Of a DNA stretch of 33,527 bases, positions 7,360 through 14,723 are shown piece by piece (the first letter of the stretch is position 1; each line of letters starts with the position of its first letter). The stretch is taken from NCBI GenBank assembly GCA_900553635.1, contig USDU01000003.1:1-33527 (forward strand). The letters run 5' to 3'. Source of the stretch: an uncultured Lachnospiraceae bacterium (GTDB taxonomy: Bacteria > Bacillota_A > Clostridia > Lachnospirales > Lachnospiraceae). Made by a program: the position numbers and the translations under genes. The notes under the pieces are model-generated. The model ran no database searches, was not told the origin of the DNA, and saw only the letters and a program-made list of their open reading frames with translations.

Positions 7360-8055
7360 TTATGCCTTCTCCGCTTTCTTTTTCTCATTTTCCCGGATGG
7401 CGGCCAGAATTGCTTCTTTCTGGTTATCGATATGCTGTCCTACCATGGTACACACGGCTTCCTTATCACCGTTCCTGATGTTCTCAAAGATGGCCTGATG
7501 CTCGCCGTCCAGCTTCTCATGGCTGTGCGTATCCTTTAAGTACTCCAGACGGTAACGGTACATCTGCTCCCGCAGATTGTTCAGAATACTGATCAGGCGT
7601 TGATTGTCCGTAGCCGCGTAAATGATATCGTGGAACTTCACGTCCGCCGCCGCCAGGCTGGTGTAATCGTCGGAATCCTTCAGCTTGCGGAATTCCTCAC
7701 CGGCCTCGGCAAGCTCATCAAGAAGCTCCGGCGTAATCCGGTCGCAGGCGATCTCCGCCGCCATTACTTCCAGTGTGCGCCGCACCTCCAGCACATCCTT
7801 CAAATCCTTTTCCGTAATGCTGGCCACGATGGCTCCCCGTCTCGGAATCATCACAACCAGACCTTCCAGCTCCAGTTTCCTTATGGCCTCACGGATCGGC
7901 GTACGGCTTACGCCCAGACGGTCTGCCAGATGAATCTCCATCAGACGTTCGCCCGGTTCCAGCTCGCCTCTTAAAATCGCCTGCCGCAGGGTCTGAAATA
8001 CCACGTCCCGCAGCGGAAGATATTCATTCATAGTTGCGTTAATTTCCTGACTCAT
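7360..8055 (-). CDS. GntR-family (FadR subfamily, FCD domain) transcriptional regulator
   Basis: A 231-aa DNA-binding regulator. The winged helix spans about residues 14-80, with LADRLGVSRTPIREAIRKLELEGLV containing the recognition helix. The FCD ligand domain follows and keeps the full metal set expected for the family: D138 and H142 (DVKFH), H186 (GEHQAI) and H208 (VGQHI). Such proteins usually bind a small carboxylic acid through the metal; the ligand is unknown. The ATG overlaps the ispE stop (TGATG), and the ribosome binding site AGGAGG lies inside the end of ispE, so the genes are translationally coupled. A GntR gene after ispE is common in Lachnospiraceae as far as I recall, but its targets are not evident here. 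Confidence 0.93.
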   Translation of the reverse strand: MSQEINATMNEYLPLRDVVFQTLRQAILRGELEPGERLMEIHLADRLGVSRTPIREAIRKLELEGLVVMIPRRGAIVASITEKDLKDVLEVRRTLEVMAAEIACDRITPELLDELAEAGEEFRKLKDSDDYTSLAAADVKFHDIIYAATDNQRLISILNNLREQMYRYRLEYLKDTHSHEKLDGEHQAIFENIRNGDKEAVCTMVGQHIDNQKEAILAAIRENEKKKAEKA

Positions 8056-8948
8056 CAGCCATTCCTCCTGTTGTTATTATACGGTGTGGTCAGAAACAGC
8101 TGCTTCGCCAGGCGGCTTTTGCGAATGGCCGCCATCGCTCTGCGGGCCTGCATCCGATCTTCATAAATACCGAATACGGTGGGGCCGCTGCCGCTCATCA
8201 GGGCTACAGCCGCTCCATTCTCTTCCATAGTCTCTTTCAGCTTTCCGATGACCGGGTAGGCGCTCGCGGTCACTGTTTCCAGTACATTGCCGTCCCGTAA
8301 GGCCTCTGCCATACCCCGGAGATCCTGCTTTTTCAGGGCGTCCAGAATGCCGTCGATATCCGGATGCTGCTCCGGTCTTAAATCATTGGCATGCAGGTTC
8401 TCATAGACATATTTGGTCGATACGCTGATACCTGGCTTGGCCACCAGAATGTTGCAGGGCGGCATGGGCGGTAAGGAAGTCAGCCTCTCTCCGATACCCT
8501 CAGCCAGGGCGGTTCCGCGCATGATACAATAGGGCACATCGGCGCCGATCTTCACACCGCGCTCCATGAGCTGCTCCTGGGACAGGCCCAGACCGTACAT
8601 GCGGTTCAGGCCGTAGAGAACAGCCGCCGCGTCGGAGCTTCCGCCTGCCATACCTGCTGCTACCGGGATATATTTCTTCAAATCAATGGAAAGTCCGCCC
8701 GGAATGTCAAACTCCTCAAATAGCAGATTCGCAGCCTTATATACCAGATTATTTTCATTGGCGGGCAGATAGTAGAGATTCGTTCTGACCCGGATTCCTT
8801 CTTTGTCCTGCTTCACCAGCGCAAGACGATCAAAAATACGCACTGTCTGCATAATCATCCGTACGTCATGATATCCGTCTTCCCTTTTCCGGAGCACGTC
8901 CAGGCCCAGATTGATCTTTGCCAGTGCTTTTAACTGCATCTTATCCAT
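8055..8948 (-). CDS. ispE: 4-diphosphocytidyl-2-C-methyl-D-erythritol kinase
   Basis: GHMP kinase of the MEP isoprenoid pathway; it phosphorylates CDP-methylerythritol. 297 aa from the ATG at 8946-8948, giving MDKMQLKALAKINLGLDVL, the usual IspE opening. The ATP-binding motif is PVAAGMAGGSSDAAAVL, and the third GHMP motif is ALMSGSGPTVFG. The ORF extends 26 codons further upstream, but that part overlaps the promoter, and AGGAAG 9 nt before this ATG supports the shorter form. It heads the operon ispE - gntR - membrane protein - murI - DUF1934. Confidence 0.95.
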   Translation of the reverse strand: MDKMQLKALAKINLGLDVLRKREDGYHDVRMIMQTVRIFDRLALVKQDKEGIRVRTNLYYLPANENNLVYKAANLLFEEFDIPGGLSIDLKKYIPVAAGMAGGSSDAAAVLYGLNRMYGLGLSQEQLMERGVKIGADVPYCIMRGTALAEGIGERLTSLPPMPPCNILVAKPGISVSTKYVYENLHANDLRPEQHPDIDGILDALKKQDLRGMAEALRDGNVLETVTASAYPVIGKLKETMEENGAAVALMSGSGPTVFGIYEDRMQARRAMAAIRKSRLAKQLFLTTPYNNNRRNG

Positions 8949-8980
8949 AGTATTGTACTTCCTGTGTTTTTTGTATACAC

Positions 8981-9009
8981 AGTATAGCAAAAATGGGGAT
9001 AAAATGCAA
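8981..9009 (-). promoter_or_regulatory. Promoter of the ispE-murI operon
   Basis: On the minus strand TTGCAT (9004-9009), 17 nt, then TATACT (8981-8986) preceded by TGC, an extended -10. The start of transcription would fall about 25 nt before the ispE start codon. Confidence 0.6.
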
Positions 9010-9056
9010 GAAATCTTTACCCCCATCTCTTTCCATTTTCCTGTCTCTTATTGTAT

Positions 9057-9194
9057 TTCGTAACTGTTCAGTACCTGACCAGTTACGAATGCAAAATCCA
9101 TGAAAATCGGCTTCGCCGATGGGATTTTGCACTCCCAAATCATGTTCATACGCCCTCAGCAGCTAGTGCTTCGGGCTGTTCTGAATAGTTACCG
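9057..9194. repeat. Palindrome-rich intergenic element (REP- or MITE-like)
   Basis: Three nested structures are visible. Stem 1: TTCGTAACTG (9057-9066) with CAGTTACGAA (9080-9089), perfect. Stem 2: TGCAAAATCC (9090-9099) with GGATTTTGCA (9122-9131), perfect, enclosing a third perfect stem ATCGGC (9106-9111) with GCCGAT (9115-9120). The ends are also inverted: TAACTGTTCAG (9061-9071) and CTGAATAGTTA (9181-9191), 10 of 11 bases. The element fills the space between sipL and ispE and provides the TAA stop of sipL. The layout resembles a small mobile palindromic repeat. No second copy is present in this window, so repeat status is inferred. Confidence 0.6.
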
Positions 9195-10748
9195 CACTTC
9201 TTTTATCAGAATCAGCTTCTTTCCGGGCCGGATCTCCTCCGGCGCGCAGCCGTTGATTTCACAGATGCGCTCTCCCGTGCTGCGACAGCTTTTCGCGATC
9301 TCCCATAGCGTATCGCCGGGCTGTACCGCGTAAAGCACAAAAGCAGGCAGCGCTTTCAGAGCCGTCAGATCCAGCGGCTCCTCTGTCACGGACACCACAT
9401 GCTCCGCCCGCTCCTTTGCCAGCACCAGGATCTGCAGCAGTACCACACCCTTCACATCCATCTCCGTCCCGCTGACCATATCCACCGCAAGCTGGTCGAG
9501 GATAGCATCCAGATACCAGACGCTGTCCTTTGTCATGCCCGGCACCTCGATAAGCTGCTCAAATGGAATCGCTTCTTTCCGACATAGAATCGGATGGCTG
9601 TCATCCGAGGTGATGTAAAGCACTTCCACCTGTACGGCGCCTTCTACCCGAAGTCCCTGCTCCACAGCCGTACAGTCATCCAGCTTCACCTCTCCGCTGC
9701 TGTGACAAATCTGCAGAATCTGCATATCCGTCTGCTCCGTGGTCATCCGGCCCGATACCCGGCACCTGGAAGCACTGTTAATCAGAAGGCGCTCGTAGTC
9801 CGTCTCCGCCTTTTCCGGAATCAGCTCTTTTTTCAGGCTGTATACATCAGCCACCAGATCGACGCCTTCCTCCTCATACATGCGGATATCCAGGTTCAAC
9901 ACCGCGTCCACATGAAGCACCCGCAGCTCACCGTCGTAATCCGGCTTCACCTCCAGCTCCGCCCCTGCCAGCACAGCTCCCAGACTGGCCGCAATGCCCT
10001 CCCTGCTGCCATGAACATCAATATGGCTGTTAAAGGGAACGCTCTGCTCCAGCCATCCGGTTTTCTGCTCCGTTTCCTCGCTCTCATAGAGTACGAATAC
10101 CCCCAGCTCACCCTTGATCAGGATTTCATCCTCACCGGGTCGAAGCTCCATGCCGCGTAAGGTCACGTCCTGCCAGATGAGTTCCCGGATATTGGGCTTA
10201 TTGGCCGGAAGAATAATTTCATCCTTAATGCGGCAGGTATCTTTCTTCTGCACCGTCAGAGCCGCAGCCGTCCGGTGCTCGGTCCGGATTTCCGCCTGTT
10301 CCCCGCCCTCCAGGGCTGTGGTCAGGGCTTCCTCCGCCAGTTCCTCCACAGTCAGCTCCAGGGTTCCCACAGCCTTGATTCCCATTTTCCGGGAATTGAT
10401 GAGAACTGCAAAGAGATCCTCCAGGATGCCGTTCAGCTTCAGGCTGTCGCCGTCTTTCGCCCCCTCCACATTCATATTTTCCTCAAATGGAATCTGTCCT
10501 TTGACGCTATGTAGACCGCCCTCATCTGAATCGTCAAGATAAAGGACATAAAAACGCAGATTTCCGCGTATCAGCGCCCGGCCATTTTCTACCCGGACTT
10601 CCCCGATCTCCAGATCGCCTTTCTCCTGTACAATCATACTCACATCCGGCATGGTCTCCGGAATATTATAATCATCGTCCAGCGTCATCTGACTGACCGC
10701 TTTTCCCTTCTGTCTGGTCATACGGATGGTTCTGCGGACAAGCTCCAT
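9189..10748 (-). CDS. sipL: SipL-like spore coat morphogenesis protein (DUF3794 + LysM)
   Basis: A 519-aa protein that in Clostridioides difficile binds SpoIVA and anchors the spore coat around the forespore. Here successive DUF3794-type repeats are seen (for example GEVRVENGRALIRGNLRFYV, then a second and third copy of the pattern IKGELGVFVLY and VEGAVQVEVLYI). The C-terminus is a LysM domain (YAVQPGDTLWEIAKSC to RPGKKLILI). I chose the ATG at 10746-10748, preceded by AAGGAGG 9 nt upstream. An ORF extension of 57 codons upstream overlaps the preceding lipoprotein gene and is not protein-like. The stop codon falls in the palindromic element. The assignment rests on architecture and on the ispE neighbourhood; it implies that the organism forms spores or descends from one that did. 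Confidence 0.88.
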   Translation of the reverse strand: MELVRRTIRMTRQKGKAVSQMTLDDDYNIPETMPDVSMIVQEKGDLEIGEVRVENGRALIRGNLRFYVLYLDDSDEGGLHSVKGQIPFEENMNVEGAKDGDSLKLNGILEDLFAVLINSRKMGIKAVGTLELTVEELAEEALTTALEGGEQAEIRTEHRTAAALTVQKKDTCRIKDEIILPANKPNIRELIWQDVTLRGMELRPGEDEILIKGELGVFVLYESEETEQKTGWLEQSVPFNSHIDVHGSREGIAASLGAVLAGAELEVKPDYDGELRVLHVDAVLNLDIRMYEEEGVDLVADVYSLKKELIPEKAETDYERLLINSASRCRVSGRMTTEQTDMQILQICHSSGEVKLDDCTAVEQGLRVEGAVQVEVLYITSDDSHPILCRKEAIPFEQLIEVPGMTKDSVWYLDAILDQLAVDMVSGTEMDVKGVVLLQILVLAKERAEHVVSVTEEPLDLTALKALPAFVLYAVQPGDTLWEIAKSCRSTGERICEINGCAPEEIRPGKKLILIKEVR

Positions 10749-10794
10749 AAATTTCTGCCTCCTTATTTTCCTTTTATCTAATCTATGCCCGGTT

Positions 10795-11208
10795 TTACTG
10801 AAATACCACCGGTTTATCCAGATAAGCGATTCGCACCGTAAGATACGGAAAGCTTTTCTCCTTCCCGGATCCTTCCTCCGGTCCCGGACCGATGAGACTG
10901 GTGTCGAAATAGATGGCATTTTCCGTCAGGTACAGGTCATTTACTGCGATGCTGTAGCCGCCGGTCTCCTGCTGTCCGTATCCCACGCACAGATACAGCC
11001 CGTCGTTTTCCTCATAAGTCAGTTTGAAGCTTTCGGTTTTCTTTTCCTCCAGAATATCGTAAAGTTCATCCGGCAGCTCCCGTCCCGATACGATGGTGTA
11101 ATCCAGATCGGAAAGCTTTTTTGTGGCATTGGTCTGCATTTTACAGCCGATAAAGCTTAAGGAAAGCAACAGCATAAAAATTGCCGCTATCATCCGTTTT
11201 CCTGTCAT
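10795..11208 (-). CDS. PrcB-type lipoprotein
   Basis: A 137-aa exported lipoprotein. Residues 1-22 are a signal peptide with two basic residues, a hydrophobic core (MIAAIFMLLLSLSFIGC) and lipobox Cys22. The mature part matches the PrcB C-terminal pattern seen in many Firmicutes lipoproteins: SFKLTYEENDGLYLCVGYGQ, then TGGYSIAVNDLYLTENAIYF. In Treponema, PrcB is part of the dentilisin protease complex; the function of short stand-alone versions is not known. It lies 46 nt upstream of sipL on the same strand and may be cotranscribed. Both genes are preceded by a similar CATAGAT-TAGATAAA motif. A second in-frame ATG five codons in is possible but would remove the basic N-region. Confidence 0.8.
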   Translation of the reverse strand: MTGKRMIAAIFMLLLSLSFIGCKMQTNATKKLSDLDYTIVSGRELPDELYDILEEKKTESFKLTYEENDGLYLCVGYGQQETGGYSIAVNDLYLTENAIYFDTSLIGPGPEEGSGKEKSFPYLTVRIAYLDKPVVFQ

Positions 11209-11330
11209 TTTCTTTTTACCGCCTCCCTGTCTTTATCTATATCTATGGCGCCCGGGCACGTCCCATTCCCTTTTCTGTCCCGCCTGTGCCTTCCCGGCGA
11301 CTGATATTTTAGGGAAATCCCCCGTAATCC

Positions 11331-11359
11331 TTGTTTTTTCATGGCTTTTTTATTATAAT
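11331..11359 (+). promoter_or_regulatory. Promoter of the malQ-plsC-ddl-murF operon
   Basis: TTGTTT (11331-11336), a 17-nt T-rich spacer and a perfect TATAAT (11354-11359). The predicted start site lies at about 11366, at the edge of a 14-bp palindrome. Confidence 0.7.
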
Positions 11360-11366
11360 AGCGGAA

Positions 11367-11380
11367 GGTGAAGCTTCACC
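11367..11380 (+). promoter_or_regulatory. Perfect 14-bp palindrome at the malQ transcription start
   Basis: GGTGAAGCTTCACC is its own reverse complement. It sits just after the predicted +1 and about 5 nt before the AAGGAGG ribosome binding site. It could be a repressor operator or a small 5' hairpin in the mRNA. No regulator gene is adjacent. Confidence 0.45.
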
Positions 11381-11395
11381 CCAAGGAGGAGAATT

Positions 11396-12919
11396 ATGCG
11401 TTTAAAAATGACTACCGCCGAGGATCCGACCAATTACCGGTACAGCGGCGTTCTGGCACACCCAACTTCCTTCCCGTCCCCCTACGGAATCGGTGATTTT
11501 GGAAAGGGCGCCTATGATTTCATAGATTTTCTGGCCGAGAGCGGGCAACATCTGTGGCAGATTCTGCCCATGGTACCCATCACCTCATTCGGCAACTCAC
11601 CCTATCAGGGCTATTCCGTGTTTGCGGGCGAATCGCTTCTCATCAGCCCTGAGCTGCTTCTGAAGGCCGGACTGCTGGATCAGGGCGACCTGCAGAATAT
11701 TCCGAATTTCGACCCGGGTCGGGTGGATTATGACCGGGTACGCGAATACAAGTATCCCCTTTATAAGAAGGCCTTTGAGTGCTTCGAAAAGTCTGAGGAT
11801 TCGGATCTTCAGAAAAACTACGATGAATTCTGCCAGAAAAACGAGGACTGGCTCGCCGATTACTGCCTCTACATGGCCCTGAAGGAGGAGCAGGACAATC
11901 TCCCCTGGACCAAATGGCCCGAGGCCCTGCGGAATCTGGATAAGCAGAACCGGGCATTCTGGGAGGAGAAACTGAAAATGGGCATCCATTATCAGGCTTT
12001 CCTGCAGTTTATGTTCGATACCCAGTGGTATGCGCTGAAAAAATATGCCAACGACAAAGGCATTGCCATCGTAGGCGATATTCCCATCTTCGTATCCCCC
12101 GACGGCGCCGACGTATGGGCCAACCGGAAGCTGTTCCAGGTGGATACCAAGGGTTATCCGTCCGCAGTGGCAGGCGTTCCGCCCGACTATTTCAGCGCTA
12201 CCGGCCAGAAGTGGGGCAATCCGCTCTACGACTGGAAGGAACATAAAAAAGAGGGCTACCGTTGGTGGATCGACCGGGTAAAGCATCAGCTTGACCAGGT
12301 GGATTATGTGCGCATCGACCATTTCCGGGGCTTCGAGGCCTATTGGGAGGTTCCGGTGGACGCTGAGACAGCCATGACCGGCGAGTGGAAAAAGGGACCG
12401 GGCGCGGATCTGTTTCTGGCCATCCAGAAAGAGCTGGGCGACGATCTTCCCATTTTCGCAGAGGATCTGGGCCTGATTACACCCGAAGTGGTAGCGCTTC
12501 GCGACCAGTTTGACTTCCCCGGAATGCGGATTCTGCAGTTCGCCTTTGAGGGCGGTGAAAGTACTTTCCTGCCCCACCAGTTCGATACCCGCAACTGCAT
12601 CTGCTACACCGGAACCCATGACAATGACACCACTGTGGGCTGGTATCAGCACACATCCGAATATGCCCGTGACAAGGTACGCCGCTATATGAACACCGAC
12701 GCTTCCAGCGTCAGCTGGGATTTCATCCGGATCTGCCTGGGCACCGTTGCCCGCTACGCTATTTTCCCGGTACAGGATCTTCTGAAGGTGGGCAGCGACT
12801 GCCGCATGAACACGCCGGGAACCGCCGAGCATAACTGGGAATGGCGTTTCCGCGAAGGCGAACTGAACTCCGGCATGGCCGGCGGACTGCGCCAGATGAC
12901 GGAATTGTTCGGACGATAG
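11396..12919 (+). CDS. malQ: 4-alpha-glucanotransferase (amylomaltase, GH77)
   Basis: Cytoplasmic disproportionating enzyme that transfers maltooligosaccharide chains, feeding glycogen and maltodextrin metabolism; 507 aa, typical length. The N-terminal motif GVLAHPTSFPSPYGIGDFG is diagnostic. Catalytic residues are present: the nucleophile D308 in DYVRIDHFRGFEAY, the acid/base E356 in PIFAEDLG, and the transition-state stabiliser D409 in TGTHDNDT. The 250s loop GYPSAVAGVPPDYFSATGQ is intact. The ATG follows AAGGAGGAGAATT. It heads an operon with plsC (9-nt gap), ddl and murF; linking glucan use with envelope synthesis is unusual but need not mean shared function. Confidence 0.97.
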   Translation: MRLKMTTAEDPTNYRYSGVLAHPTSFPSPYGIGDFGKGAYDFIDFLAESGQHLWQILPMVPITSFGNSPYQGYSVFAGESLLISPELLLKAGLLDQGDLQNIPNFDPGRVDYDRVREYKYPLYKKAFECFEKSEDSDLQKNYDEFCQKNEDWLADYCLYMALKEEQDNLPWTKWPEALRNLDKQNRAFWEEKLKMGIHYQAFLQFMFDTQWYALKKYANDKGIAIVGDIPIFVSPDGADVWANRKLFQVDTKGYPSAVAGVPPDYFSATGQKWGNPLYDWKEHKKEGYRWWIDRVKHQLDQVDYVRIDHFRGFEAYWEVPVDAETAMTGEWKKGPGADLFLAIQKELGDDLPIFAEDLGLITPEVVALRDQFDFPGMRILQFAFEGGESTFLPHQFDTRNCICYTGTHDNDTTVGWYQHTSEYARDKVRRYMNTDASSVSWDFIRICLGTVARYAIFPVQDLLKVGSDCRMNTPGTAEHNWEWRFREGELNSGMAGGLRQMTELFGR

Positions 12920-12928
12920 GAGGCTGCC

Positions 12929-13660
12929 ATGATACGTTTAATACTTGTAGCAATTGTGCTTTTTGGCTTTCTGATTCTTGGAATTCCGCTTCTGCTCATT
13001 GAGTGGGTAATTGGAAAATTTAACCAGAAATGGAAGGATTACAGTTCTCTTCGCCTGGTGCAGGGCGCGTTTAAGCTAATCATGTTCATGACCGGCGTAA
13101 AGCTCACGGTCATCGGCGAGGAAAATGTGCCAAAGGACAAAGCGGTGCTCTATGTGGGCAACCACCGCAGTTATTTCGACGTGGTGATGACCTACGCCCG
13201 CTGTCCGAGGCTTACCGGCTATGTGGCTAAAATCGAAATGCTGCGCTATCCGCTCTTACGGGACTGGATGAAGAATCTCTACTGCCTGTTCCTGGATCGG
13301 GATGACATTAAGGCCGGACTGAAAACGATTCTCAAGGGAATGGAATATATTAAAAATGGAATCTCCATCTGCATTTTCCCGGAGGGAACAAGAAATCACC
13401 ACGATGAGCTGCTTCCCTTTAAGGAAGGCAGCATGAAGATGGCTGAGAAAACCGGCTGTCCGATTATTCCCATGGCCATTACCAATTCCGCGGAGATTTT
13501 CGAGGATCACATCCCGTTTATCCACCGTTGTCATGTGATTCTGGAGTACGGCGAGCCGATTCTGGTCTCCGAGCTCTCCAAAGAGGAGAAAAAATTCCTG
13601 GGTGCTTATACCCAGCAGAAGATTCAGGCAATGCTGGATAAGAATAAGGCATTGTTATAA
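12929..13660 (+). CDS. plsC: 1-acyl-sn-glycerol-3-phosphate acyltransferase
   Basis: Membrane enzyme that acylates lysophosphatidic acid to phosphatidic acid, the second acylation in phospholipid synthesis; 243 aa. An N-terminal hydrophobic helix (residues about 3-27) is followed by the catalytic HX4D motif NHRSYFD (H79, D84). The acyl-acceptor-binding block FPEGTRN lies at about 150-156, and PIIPMAITNS follows. Ribosome binding site AGGAGG 6 nt before the ATG. Second gene of the malQ operon, 13 nt before ddl. Confidence 0.95.
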   Translation: MIRLILVAIVLFGFLILGIPLLLIEWVIGKFNQKWKDYSSLRLVQGAFKLIMFMTGVKLTVIGEENVPKDKAVLYVGNHRSYFDVVMTYARCPRLTGYVAKIEMLRYPLLRDWMKNLYCLFLDRDDIKAGLKTILKGMEYIKNGISICIFPEGTRNHHDELLPFKEGSMKMAEKTGCPIIPMAITNSAEIFEDHIPFIHRCHVILEYGEPILVSELSKEEKKFLGAYTQQKIQAMLDKNKALL

Positions 13661-13673
13661 TTAGGAGGATATT

Positions 13674-14723
13674 ATGAAAATCGTAGTTTTAGCCGGAGGA
13701 ACCAGCACCGAGCGTGATGTGTCCCTGATTTCCGGAAGCAATATTTACCGCGCACTGAAAAAGAAAGGCCATGACGCCATTCTGGTTGATCTGTATCTGG
13801 GCTATGAAGGTGACCTGGCTATCAATGAAGATATTTTTAAGGCAAATGTGGAATGGGATAAGGATGTAACCGCCATCTCTGCAGAACAGCCGGATCTGTC
13901 TCATCTGAAGGAGCTCCGCAAGGACGGCGGCAAGAGCCTGTTCGGCCCCAATGTGCTGACGCTCTGCGATATGGCTGACATCGTATTCCTGGGACTTCAC
14001 GGAGCCAACGGCGAAGATGGCCGCGTACAGGCCACCTTCGATCTGATGGGCATTCCCTATACCGGAACCGATTATCTGAGCAGCGCTATCGCCATGGATA
14101 AGAGCCTGTCCAAGCAGATGTTCCGTGCGGCAGGAATCCCGACCCCGAAGGGAATCACCGCTAAGAACGGTCAGAAGATTGACCCGTCCACTGTCCCCTA
14201 TCCCTGCATGGTAAAGACCACCTGCGGTGGATCCAGCGTGGGAACCTACCGTGTGGAGAAGCCCGAAGAGCTGCAGAAGGCCCTTGACGATGCTTATTCC
14301 TTCGGCGACGACGTCATCATCGAACAGTTCGTCTCCGGCCGCGAGTTCTCTGTGGGCGTAGTAGACGGCAAGGCTTACCCGATCATCGAGATTGCGCCGA
14401 TTCACGGCTTCTATGATTACAAAAATAAATACCAGGCCGGAAGCACCATCGAGACCTGCCCGGCAGATCTGCCCAAAGAGCTGACTCAGAAAATGCAGCA
14501 CTACGCAGAGATGGTATTTGAAGCACTTGGCATGCGCTCCTATGCCCGCATGGACTTCATGCTGGATACAGAAACCCTGGAAATGTACTGCCTGGAAGCC
14601 AACACGCTGCCGGGTATGACGCCCACCAGCCTGCTGCCCCAGGAGGCTGCTGCTTTGGGCATGTCCTTCGAGGATCTGTGCGAAAAGCTGATTCAGGTTT
14701 CCCTGAAAAATCAAGAGGTATAA
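13674..14723 (+). CDS. ddl: D-alanine--D-alanine ligase
   Basis: ATP-grasp ligase that makes the D-Ala-D-Ala dipeptide used by MurF; 349 aa. It opens with VVLAGGTSTERDVSLISGSN, the N-terminal substrate-binding motif. Later blocks are FLGLHGANGEDGRVQATFDL, MVKTTCGGSSVGTYRV (ATP binding), EQFVSGREFSVGVVDG and YARMDFMLD, then EANTLPGMTPTSLLPQ (Mg and D-Ala binding). The residue after the EANTLPGMT motif is threonine-serine as in normal D-Ala-D-Ala enzymes, with no sign of a D-lactate variant, although a sequence alone cannot prove specificity. AGGAGG precedes the start. Its stop abuts the murF start. Confidence 0.96.
   Translation: MKIVVLAGGTSTERDVSLISGSNIYRALKKKGHDAILVDLYLGYEGDLAINEDIFKANVEWDKDVTAISAEQPDLSHLKELRKDGGKSLFGPNVLTLCDMADIVFLGLHGANGEDGRVQATFDLMGIPYTGTDYLSSAIAMDKSLSKQMFRAAGIPTPKGITAKNGQKIDPSTVPYPCMVKTTCGGSSVGTYRVEKPEELQKALDDAYSFGDDVIIEQFVSGREFSVGVVDGKAYPIIEIAPIHGFYDYKNKYQAGSTIETCPADLPKELTQKMQHYAEMVFEALGMRSYARMDFMLDTETLEMYCLEANTLPGMTPTSLLPQEAAALGMSFEDLCEKLIQVSLKNQEV

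Noticed and set aside
8941..9138. Minus-strand 65-aa ORF with IRNWSGTEQLRN
   Set aside because: It is a translation of the palindromic element and ispE promoter, not a gene with start signals.
10749..10919. 57-codon N-terminal extension of SipL
   Set aside because: It overlaps the lipoprotein gene; the ATG at 10746-10748 has a strong AAGGAGG.
11597..12832. Minus-strand ORF of 411 aa
   Set aside because: Antisense to malQ, which has all catalytic residues; the reverse frame has no recognisable domain.
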